DNA of 64,000 nucleotides from Hsuehochloa calcarea (lineage: Eukaryota; Streptophyta; Magnoliopsida; Poales; Poaceae), in the NCBI GenBank assembly GCA_036346395.1, contig CM070594.1, positions 58,141,519 through 58,205,518 on the forward strand. The letters are read 5' to 3'. The translations under genes were made by a program, and so were the position numbers. Below, one piece after another: positions 1-9,900 of this stretch (the stretch's first letter is position 1; each line of letters starts with the position of its first letter). Under the pieces are notes generated by a model. The model was given only the letters and a program-made list of their open reading frames with translations. It did not search any database and was not told the DNA's origin.

Positions 1-32
1 AACAATAAAGTGGGAAATATGATTTTACTCAC

Positions 33-3000
33 ATGTCCTGATCACGCTCATGCTCTAAAGCAAGCTTGGCAACAGACAGGAACGCGTTGTCAACATTGTA
101 GTCCTCTTTTGCAGAAGTCTCGTAATAAGGAATACTGCCTTTGGAAGCACACCACTCAATTGCTTTCTTCTCAGAAACCTGTGTGAAAAATAGTAAGCAA
201 GTAGTGGCATATCTAGAGACAAAAGTTATAAGTCACATATTCCAGAAACTGACCACTCTGCTTTTTCCACCATCTACGTCAATCTTGTTCCCAAGTAAGA
301 TGAATGGAAAAGTTTTAGGATCTGATGGGCTAGCCTAAAAAGAAATGAAAAAAACCGTGTCAATTAAATTCACCAAGATGCTAAATGTTACAGTACCGAG
401 ATATTACAAGTAACCAGATGCACAGATCAGAACATAGTAAAGCATAAGACAGCTACCAAATAGTCCACCCAGAGGTAAAAAAACCCGGCCGGTAACCGGT
501 TTACCGGCGGGCGACGGTAAAAAAAAACCGGCCGAAATTTTTTTGATTTCAAATTTGAATTTTTGATTCCATAACGTCCTTCCCCAGTTGGTTTAGGCAT
601 TGTTATGCTAGATTATCTAGTGAAACATTGGTTTTTAGTATATTTAGCACTTATAATATACAAAAGAGCCTTTGATGCTCCTTGAGTCCTTGGATGCTCC
701 ATCCTGTCATGGTGGCTTTGGACAGCAGCACATGCCATTGCCTCCCTCTTGCATAGTGAATTGCTAATCAATGGACCAAAATGCACATAGCCAAAAATAT
801 CTTGAGAGCCTTAGAGATAAGGCAAGGGTATAGTGGTCATTAACCAGCCACAAGAGAAGCCAGCTCTAGAGAGTGAAGCTACCAAGGAAGACTTTTTATG
901 TACAATTTGAAACACTTTCTCATTAATATTTTGCATTATTCCAAATTTAAATTTGCTAATTACCATTTTTCACCATTTTCCGGTTTTTCCCGGTATTTTC
1001 GCCGGTTTTCCCGGTTACCGGCCGGTAACCGGTCCGGAGAAAACCAAGGTTTAAAATTTGAAATTCAAATTTGGTCCGGTTTTTACAAAATTTCCCGGTA
1101 GGTTACCAGTACCGGCCGTCGGCCGGGAACTTCCCCGAAAACGGGATTTCGATCCCTGAGTCCACCCAACAACTATATTGAAAAAACCAATGGAAGGGCA
1201 CTGCATAAAGATAAAATAACTGAAAAGGTTTGGTAACTCATTTTGGTGCAACACTCACTGTCACACATTTATACCTGTACTTGGAGAAAGAACATACGAC
1301 CTTGACAATCTTAATGAGCTTGCCGAGTACTGCAGAATTATTGAAAATCCCAGCACTATTTGAACCAAATGAGTTACATGGTTTATTATACCAAGAGTTC
1401 TGAAAACCGCCAGTAACTGGCCGGTAAATAGGAACCTGCCTGGTTCCGAGTTTCGAAACCTTGACTGGTTTACCCCAAACCCATTCTTCTTGCACAATAT
1501 ATGTATTAATACTTGTATATTACATTCCAAACATCAAATTTTGATAAAATAAAATTTGAAAACTGTGAAAAGGAAACTGGACCAGTTTAGAGGGTGGAGA
1601 CCAACAGGACCAACAGGTTTCCAGGCAAAAACCGGAACCAGCCAGGTTCCAACTTTCACTCCCTAAATGGTTTCCAAAACCCTCATTACACCTCCAAATG
1701 GTAACGCTCGACTCAGTTGTGTTATTTCAAGATAAAGAAACAACTCAAAGCAAGGAGCCTATTAAAAAATTGACCTCCTGAGAAATATAGTTGTTTTTTA
1801 TCATTATCATTCTTTTTCTAACAAAGCATGACTAAATAACAGACATTTCTTAGAATAGCATCACAGCTACTCTTGTATAGATGAATTCCTCAATGGCTAT
1901 CTAAAATGAAATATGTAAGAAAATAGTGACTTCGAATTCATCAAGAATATAAATTACCAATATGGTACTAGGCTACTAGCTTCCAATCATGTCATCAACA
2001 GGACAAGTAGAGGTTGAAACCTTGGCTGCTTGGCATATCAATAGTTATGTTTACTCTTTAAACCTTTACATAATGTTAGAGACCCCCACTCAGAGGTCAA
2101 AAAACCGGCCGGTAATGTTAGAGACCCCCACTCAGAGGTCAAAAAACAGGCCGGTTACCGGCCGGTTACTGGTTTACCGGTCCCGAGCGGGATCGGAAAA
2201 ACCGGCCGAAATTTTTTTTTTTGCTCCTTTGGATTCTCATGCTTTCTCCCATGTGGGCAGCAGCCCCCTCATCCCTTTTTGCTGCTGCATGTACCCCACC
2301 CACTACCATTTGTTTATTTGCTCACTTATTGCCTCCCTCTTGGCCTCTTCCCTCCCTCTCATTCTCCATTTCCAGTAGCTTCCCTCCCTCTCATTCTCCA
2401 TTTCCAGTAGCTTAAGCAAGCACCAAGGCAGCACATCACAAGCAAGCAACATTAGCTGCAGCACAAGCAAGCACAAGGAAGCACAAGGAAGGGGAGCAGA
2501 AGACAAGCACAAGCAAAGCCAGTCCGAAAGTTTTTCTACTTGTGGAGTTTTTGAGTTCATTGTTTGTAGGGAGTAAGAACTAAGTAGAGATTGTAGTGTA
2601 GAAAACCATCTTGAATGCATTTGTGGAGGGTTGCACATTTGGATTACTAGTGGTTAGCATTTGTGGAGGGTTGCACATTTGGATTACTAGTGGTCATGTG
2701 AAAGGCTATAGCATGCTGTGTGTATCAGTGTATGCAAGACCACAGAATGCTATCCTTGAATCTTGTGTGAAATTGTGAATCAATGTGTAAGTCCATGCAT
2801 GTTGTGTATCGGTGTATGCAAGACTACGAGAATGCTATCCATTCACAAAACAACATATATGCCTTGATAACTCGCATAGCATATATCCATATACGGAAGA
2901 TGAAATCACTTGTCAATATGATCCATGACTAACAATTTTCATCCATGCGGATTATTGTAGGTGATGACTTCTAAATCCATCAATGTTTGGGACCATGGAG

Positions 3001-6000
3001 AGAGACTAGGAGGTCTTTGGTTGGAAGTGCAGATATTGCAATCTAACAAAATCGGTGGAGGTGTCACCGCCTAAAACAACATCTTCTTTGGGAGACACGG
3101 ATGTTGTTGCTTGCAATGGGTTCCGACTAAGTCAGAAGGCTCATCTTGGCAAGTCTTGAAGAAGCGAAGGCAAGAAAGAAATCTCTTAAAGATGAGCATT
3201 GCGAATGGAGGAAGCCGCAAGAGAGCACAGAGCTCGTGGTCCATCATATGAAGATGCATTTGATGATAACGAGGAAATGCAAATGGAATGGGCTCGTCGG
3301 TCGTCGGTAGAGTTACATCAGATGCAACAAAGAGCTAGAGCCAGGGGTGTGACGTTTGAACATGGTGGTGGTAGTGGAAGTGGTACGGGAAGTGGGAGTG
3401 GAAAGGGAAGTGGAAGTGGCAGAGGTAGTGGTACAGGAAGCAATGCTTTTTCGAGGATGTTTGGCAGGTCACAGTCCATGAGAGTTGATCCTGATATTTT
3501 GCGCAGTCGGGCACCCATCCAACCCCGCATTGATACAACACTTCGCGGAGAAGCAAAGTCAAAACTTGAGAAAATTTGGTCAAAGTGGTTCCATAGTAAT
3601 GACATTGCTAGAGTTAAGGCTGAGTGTCCTTATTTTCGTGCCGCCATCAAAGAGACACAAGAACTTGGCCAAGGGGTTCCGTCACCAAGAGGGCATGAAA
3701 TCGATGGGACATATCTTGATGCCAACGAACAAGAGGTCAAGGAGTGCGTATCACAGTTCAAAGAAGACTGGGATATATATAGAGTCTCTATTATGTGTGA
3801 TTCTTGGACTAGGCCTACACAAATGAGTATCATTAACTTCATGTTGTACTGCAATGGAAGAATGTTTTTCCATAAGTCAGTGAATGCAACTGGTGACATA
3901 CAAAATGATGACTTTTTGTATCGTGAGATTCGTAGAGTTGTGGAAGAAGTTGGAGTTAAACATGTCATGCAGATTGTGACTGACAATGGTGCGAACTATA
4001 AGAAAACATGCCAACTGGTAATTGAAGAGTACCCAACTTTAGTCTGGCGACCATGTGCGGTATGCAGCGTCAACCTCATGTTGAAGGATATTGGTCGATT
4101 CGAGGAGGTTGATGCGGTTGTCAAGCGGCTAAGAGGATTTGTCGGCCCTATACAACCACGATCGCCTCCATAATGAAATGCGCCAACAAATTGGAGGGAG
4201 ATAGTTAGTCCAAACGCCACAAGGTTTGGAACCATATTCATTTTCTTGAAAAGTTTTAGGGATAGAAAAGCAAAGTTCACGAAGTGGATGGTGTCGATGT
4301 ATGGGGCTCCAACCATTTGAGCACGCACCGAGGAAGGAGAATACATGTATTCTCGCTTCACAAGTAGACAATGGTGGTCGAGTATGGATTGGGTCATAAA
4401 ATTGGTAGAACCAATTTACCGACTACTCGGATATGTCGACCAACGAAACCCGCATAGCGATGGCGTGAATGGTTGGAAAGACGCGTCGAACTCAATTTGA
4501 ACTTCAAGACGTCTTGAAGAAGATGATGCCACTTATGGTCGTGTCATAAAGATTGTTAATAGGAAAATTGCAATGATGAAGGACCGCACGTACATAGTTC
4601 CAGGCAAGTTCATAGTTTTCTAAATCCAAATAAATATCACATATTTGTTGTATTTTTTTTCTAACTTTCTAAGTGTGTTGGTTTGCACAAAGATCGTTCT
4701 TTGAACCCGCAGAGCCGCTTCTATAATGTGGGAAGAATCCACCCTCGTCGCTTCTCGACAATGGCGATTCAAAGAATAGTCGATACACCCGAGGATCGAT
4801 CAGCGTGCTCTAGGCGAGCTAGAACAATACCGTAATCGACGAGGTTTATTTGCTTCCAATGAGGCTCACATGAGTGCTAATCGTCATTCTGCAGGTAGGT
4901 TGTTACGAACTTACATATACATGGAAAATGACCCATCACTATTAGTTTAACACAAATTTTATGTTACTTGTAGCTACATGGTGGATGACGTTTGGAGCGC
5001 AGACACCGACATTAACAAAATATGCCTTGCGGATTGTCTCGCAATGTGTTTCGTCCAGTGGATGTGAACGAAATTGGAGCACATTTGCATTGGTACATAC
5101 ACAATTGAGGAACCGTCTTGGATACAAGAAACTACATAAACTCGTGTATGTCCACTACAATCTGAGGCTACGATTGCAAGAGCATGAGACTAGAAATGAA
5201 GATAGGGATGTAGATCCTTTTGGCAATCTAATCAATGCCACTCATGATGAGAGAGAACCCAATCCACGAGTGGCTTGATAGCTCCATGATACAATCAGAG
5301 CCCCTACTAGACGAGGAAGGTGAGCCCCCCATGCCATCTACAGTTGTAGTTGATGCTATCCCTCGAAAGGAATTGAATAAAGCACTAGATGATGAACCAT
5401 TGAAGCAGTGGACAAAGAAAAATATTGGCAAGAGTCATCTTGGGAAAAGGAAATATTGTAGCCAACCAACCTGAAAAATTGGTCAAGATTTTGCCTCACT
5501 TACACAAACAGGGAAACAAGTGCACGACGGGAAGAAGAAAAGGCCATTGAGGAGGATATTGTGGCAAGCGGCGAAGAAGCAGAAAGTCCGCCATCCGATG
5601 AAGTCCGATACCAAGAGTCCGTGATAGTAGCTCTCCGTCATCCGATGATGGTGCTGATGGTGGGACTGCTCATGATGCAGGGCAAGACCAACCATTGGAA
5701 TTCACCTGCGAGCAAAACTTCACGCATGCTACTCAGGATGAAGGCCATGGTTGTCATGCTTCAAAACAATTTCATAAGACCTACACGAGAGGTAAGGGTC
5801 GCCAAAAAGATCAATCTCAGCCACATGACTCTTCTTCCTATGAATCGCATGCTAGCTCGAGATCCACTCGGACTTATGGACGTCGAGATGTCAATCTATT
5901 GCCTTCTGGAGATGATTCTCATTTGCTTGGACGTCTCTTCCGATCCTAGTTTCCATTACGGCCTTGTGTCCTTCAATACCAATGCCAGAAACGTTTACCA

Positions 6001-9000
6001 GTGGGTCGAACCCACATATTACCAACAACTTTACAATCATTGGTTACAATATACACACGAAACACACACTTGGGATCAATACAAGGCTTACCTAGCATAA
6101 TTTGAAGGACTTATACTCTATGATAACAACGACTACATTGCACAACCTTCGCGTTTCTCGACAATGTATTGGTATGAATTACTTCTCATTATTGTTTTTG
6201 TATGCTAGTCAAGCTATCGTTCATTATCATTAACTTATGTTTTTTATTATGTTACATGCTTTAGAACACTTGGACGAGAGGACTGCTCTGGAGAGTGAAG
6301 CAACCAAGGATGACTTTTTATGTACATCTTGAAACATTTTCTCATTAATATTTGCATTATTCCAAATTTAAATTTCATAATTACCATTTTCACCAATTTC
6401 CGGTTTTAGGTTTTTCGATTCGCTCGAGGTTCTGGTCGATAAAATTTCGAATTCAAAAATTCAAAATTTGAATTCACCCCGGTTTTTTTTTTAAATTTCC
6501 GATGAATCGGCGATTATCATTCGCTCCCAGCCGGATTTCATCCGGTACCGAGATTTCGATCCATGCCCCCCCTACTAATAAAAATTATAGATTATTTAAA
6601 CCCTCCTCAATGACATCGATGCCATTGATATGAAATGATAATTAAATTACATAGCTAATTCTTTGCTGACTTCATAAATTTGAAGGAATAAGGATCAACA
6701 ACATTCACATCAATTTGGTAACTTTCTTTTGTGCGACTAAGTTACCATTTCCTGATCAGGTCAGTAACACCATTACTTACAAGGCATGGAAACAAACAAT
6801 AGCACTCTTGTAGCTGGGAACTTGTATAATTGTTACAGGCAGTGGGATCTCTCCCTCAGAGAAAGGCTAGTTAACTTTTTAGAGTTCAGGGATAAAACAG
6901 AACTACCAAAGTAACACTAGTGTGCGCAGATTGAGGTTTCTGCCTCAACCCATCCTCGTAGTCAAGTAATCACAATTCACAAGGCATCAACAAGGTTGAG
7001 TTTTCTTATGGATCTAAGGCAATGATTGCTGCTAAGTATATGTATGTGGTTTATCCCCTTGAAACTTCAAGTATATATAGGTATTTATGAGGCCGTAACT
7101 ATGGGATCTAGGCAAGTCCCTCATAAGTCATTGTACAGGACAGTTATTTGCTTTTAAAATATTTTCAGTTAGAAAAACTGTATTTAAAAAGTTTAAAACT
7201 TTTGCTAAATTAAGTTGATTAACATAAACTAGGCAGTGGCGCAGTGCTTTATAGGCATACAATTTCGAGAAGATTTATTTGACTTTGTCTTTGCATTCTG
7301 TTACAATCAGGCCTTTTGCACATTTGGTGCTATCATTATCATGTGTTACTCAACTTAAAAGTGATCATTCATATATCACCAGAATTGATGCCAATACCAT
7401 CAAATATGCAACTTAAGGGAAAATGCTAGATAAAGCTTTTGATAAGACTACCAAACACATTGCTTGTGTTCCAAAACAAGCTAAATAGAGTGGTGAGCAT
7501 AATGAGTTAATGACAAAAAAATTGCAGACCAGTATCAAATGAATAAACATATGCTACAGATTCAAAGTTGATATAAAACAAATTATTGGTTTTGAAATTG
7601 ACAAGGTTGAAATTGATATATTGTCATTGTTGCATAAGGAAACTGCTCAGATAAGATATAGCTGTAGGGTTCTAGATAGTCTCTGTGTAGCTTAATATAT
7701 TTAGTTTGCCTAATGGACCTGCTCAAGTATTGCAAAACAGAGCTGCCCATATATGAGATGATGTTGACCTATATGTCCTTTGTTGCAAACATGCTTTCCC
7801 GCTTAAACGATGCAACAAGAAAAAATACACAGATATGTCAGCATGCTTAAGCTTCAGAAAATTATTGGCAACATCACATCAAACTGTCAGCTAATGAAAA
7901 CAAGGTTGGGACAATAAATGGTGAATTTCTCTACAGTCGACATCTACAACCATGATCAAGTATCACAATGACGCGCAAGATAAAGTAATCTTACTTGGTT
8001 TAGGAACTCATCATGCCATGTGTTGAGCGTATCAAATGATTTGTTAACATTGACATCATAGACGAGCACACAACAATCCGCCCCTCTGTAGAACGCGACA
8101 CCAAGGCTCTGAAATCTCTCCTGCCCCGCGGTGTCCCAGATCTAGAGTCAAAGCAACACGTAATGACTGACACTAGCATAATATCTTCATTCACAGTGAA
8201 AGAGCTGCAACTAAGGGTGACACTCACCTGCAATGTGACGAGCCTGTCTTCAATGAGGACCTCCTTGGTGACAAAATCCGCACCGATTGTAGCTTTGTAC
8301 TGCTGACTGAACTTCTTGTGAACATATCTAACTAAAGTCAAGCGTATCAAAGTACCCAAAGTGTTAACATGAGTCCGAGCAGACACGTTAAGATACCTCC
8401 CGTCGCCTTAAACCGAATCAACATGCTGTGGTAAGCAACTAAGCATGATGTGCTCATGTACCAGAGATTTCACCACAGAGATTCACAACATCCTGGCTAA
8501 TGAAATGCACAGCGTAACGAATGAAACTAGCAGCATCAAATGCGGCTGAACAGAGATTCGCTGCGAGGTTACAGAATTCCGATTCCCAAAATGGGATTGT
8601 TCACACAAGCGTTTGTGCAGCTCTAGGGATCAAACGCCCACGAGGCCACGACACGAGTAAAAACGCACAAAATTTCTACACGGCCTGCGAATTTTCCGCG
8701 TACCGAGCACAAGGTCGTCGATTGATTCGAGGGGAACAGAGACGAAATCCCACGAATACGGACACAGCGATCAAACAAGAGCGAACAAAATGCCGCGCAT
8801 CCGAGGTCAAGTCAAGGATACTGGTTCATCAGCGACGTCTTCCCGACCCTGCACAGATCAAACCGGACCAAACCTAACACCGGTTACAGCAGCCACATCC
8901 AAATCGAGTCACTGAGGCTAAAAATTCCGGGAAACCCGCGAGCTAGCGGATCCGAGGGAAGGGAGGGGGGAATGGGCTTACCCGCTGTCGCCGAGGACGA

Positions 9001-9037
9001 TGACCTTCAGGAGAGTTCGCCTGCGCGACGTCGACAT
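33..9037 (-). CDS. RAB7: Rab7/RABG-type small GTPase (vacuolar trafficking), partial at 3' end
   Basis: Exons on the minus strand, 5' to 3': 9037-8982, 8848-8822, 8327-8228, 8141-7995, 334-254, 178-33. The C-terminal exon with the prenylated cysteines lies off the left edge. All junctions are GT-AG and phases agree. The start is the ATG at 9037, giving MSTSRRRTLLKVIVLGDSG. Visible GTPase motifs are G1 GDSGVGKTS (split over three exons), switch I with YKATIGADF, G3 WDTAGQE, G4 GNKID and G5 ETSAK. The stretch YVHKKFSQQYKATIGADF and the segment ASPSDPKTFPF are diagnostic of Rab7/RABG. Family knowledge: Rab7 cycles GDP/GTP on late endosomes and the vacuole and recruits tethering (HOPS) effectors. 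Oddities are a 27 nt exon holding the P-loop lysine and threonine, and a 7,660 bp intron (335-7994) filled with hAT transposons on the opposite strand. The visible coding sequence shows no lesion, so the gene is probably active. Confidence 0.93.
470..1158. mobile_element. Non-autonomous hAT element (deletion derivative), 689 bp
   Basis: It begins CAGAGGTAAAAAAACCCGG and ends with TTCGATCCCTG. The ends are imperfect inverted repeats (consensus CAGRGRTCRAAAA then CCGG-rich). It is flanked by the 8 bp duplication AGTCCACC (462-469 and 1159-1166), as expected for hAT. Both subterminal regions are packed with CCGGTTACCGG-type palindromes. About 110 bp near its right end (roughly 868-980) is nearly the same as roughly 6283-6400 inside the larger hAT element in the same intron. 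It has no transposase and would need help in trans. It sits in intron 4 of the Rab7-like gene. Confidence 0.85.
1170..2070. other. Intron sequence with a degenerate CCGG-rich patch
   Basis: This is mostly AT-rich intronic sequence of the Rab7-like gene. Between about 1385 and 1665 there are scattered degenerate motifs (CCAGTAACTGGCCGGT, AAAACCGGAACCAGCC) resembling the termini of the hAT family at 470-1158. This suggests a much older member without recoverable ends. No gene is visible. Confidence 0.35.
2071..2154. repeat. 42 bp tandem duplication spanning the left end of the large hAT element
   Basis: Copies 2071-2112 and 2113-2154 differ at one base. Each has 20 bp of flanking sequence ending CCCCCACT and 22 bp of hAT end (CAGAGGTCAAAAAACCGGCC). 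The element therefore has two stacked left termini. Confidence 0.9.
2617..2694. repeat. 39 bp tandem duplication inside the hAT leader
   Basis: The unit with GCATTTGTGGAGGGTTGCAC and GGATTACTAGTGGT occurs twice in tandem without visible mismatch. It lies upstream of the transposase region. A related pair with GTGTATGCAAGAC and GAATGCTATCC follows at about 2710-2840. Confidence 0.75.
2951..6100 (+). pseudogene. hAT transposase (BED finger, DUF659, hAT C-terminal dimerisation), disrupted
   Basis: Reading frames change several times, so no continuous product exists. About 2975-3190 reads as a BED-type zinc finger with WKCRYC in one frame and a GGGV segment in another. The longest open part, 3199-4173, holds a Gly-Ser low-complexity linker (3361-3440) followed by a DUF659-like stretch with the motifs CDSWTRPTQ, HKSVNATG and VTDNGANYKK. 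A frame containing hAT dimerisation sequence (SSSGCERNWSTF, RNRLGYKKL, VYVHYNLRLR) lies at 4961-5278. Downstream, 5235-6100 is an acidic tail region in changing frames. Family role: cut-and-paste transposition with 8 bp target duplication. This copy is probably inactive, yet it may be the source family for the short elements in this window. Confidence 0.8.
6566..7994. other. Remainder of Rab7 intron 4
   Basis: AT-rich intronic sequence. I see no coding region, inverted-repeat element or RNA gene in it. Confidence 0.6.
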
Positions 9038-9200
9038 GGATGGGGGCGATCGCGATCTCTCCCCCTCTCCCGCGGCTCGTCCTCTCGTCGTGGCGAGGCG
9101 CACGAGGAGTTTCGGGAAGACAGGTGTAAAAATTGAAAGAAGCAGGCAGGCAGGCAGGTGGTGCCGTGGTATTTATTTGATGTGCGATCTGGCGTGGCTG
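9038..9200 (-). promoter_or_regulatory. Putative leader and core promoter of the Rab7-like gene
   Basis: This GC-rich stretch lies immediately upstream of the ATG at 9037. It contains a short AGGC tetranucleotide repeat near 9142-9158 that would sit in the 5' leader. On the minus strand an AAATAAATA box lies near 9165-9177, about 130 bp upstream of the ATG. It could act as a TATA element. Transcription start data are needed, so this is inference only. Confidence 0.3.
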
Positions 9201-9239
9201 CAATTCCCCGGTTGTCTAAACTAGGTCACAGTAGTGTAT

Positions 9240-9900
9240 AATGTCGGTTGAATTCAAACGCAATACATTTGAATTAATTTTTTTACACGAAGTGATATTA
9301 AAAGTGTAAATTGAATGTTATGTGTATGCAGATTCACCTATGATGGGTTAGGTATTGTATTATAGATAGTATCATAGTATCAACCTTTGTTGTACGAATT
9401 TGAGTAGATTTTGAGCTAAGGTGTTACAGATGGTATCAGAGTATCAACATTCACTGTGCGGGCGCGTAGAGGACAGAGACACGGGTATATATATCGGCGC
9501 TACACGCACTGACGTGTATCATAGTATATAATATATGTTGGATTCAAACGTAACATTTTTGAATTAATCTTTTTAGACAAAGCGAGAATTTTATTGAGAT
9601 GTTGTGTATGCACAGTTGGCCTTAAATTTTCAAAGGGGTTTGGGGTGAGGTGGTCGAGGTGGACGTAGATGAAAGGACAGGACGTGCAAGTACCAGGAGA
9701 GCAGACGACCGGTGGGTTGGGGGTAGGCCGACCGACTGGGTAAACGCCAGGCAAGCCGCTTTAAAAGAGGGAAACTCGTGTGGGCGTTGATAGCACTGCT
9801 ACCATGCATGCATAAATCCCCCAGGTCCCAGCCATGTGTAAATAGCATTGTCAATCAGTCGATGACTCAATGTACATACATGTATTAATGTTCAGAAAGG
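9240..9900. repeat. Intergenic sequence with a diverged internal duplication
   Basis: The block 9245-9332 (GAATTCAAACGCAATACATT, GAATTAATTTTTTTA, TGTGTATGCA) recurs in diverged form at 9540-9614. The phrase GTATCA-AGTATCAAC also recurs (about 9370 and 9433). This looks like an old tandem duplication or repeat remnant. Short open frames at 9500-9854 lack any recognisable domain. Confidence 0.4.

Larger units (their letters stand above)
2091..6565 (+). mobile_element. Autonomous-type hAT element (decayed) in Rab7 intron 4
   Basis: The left end is CAGAGGTCAAAAAACCGGCC at 2091 (a second copy starts at 2133). The right end is ATTTCGATCCATG, ending at 6565. The flanking octamers CCCCCACT and CCCCCCCT differ by one base and fit an hAT 8 bp target duplication. 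The element encodes a decayed transposase of BED/DUF659/hAT-dimerisation type on the plus strand, opposite to the host gene. It shares both termini and a right subterminal block with the short element at 470-1158. The left interior has several small tandem duplications: about 2351-2414 in a CCCTCCCTCTCATTC context, and about 2617-2694. Confidence 0.8.
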
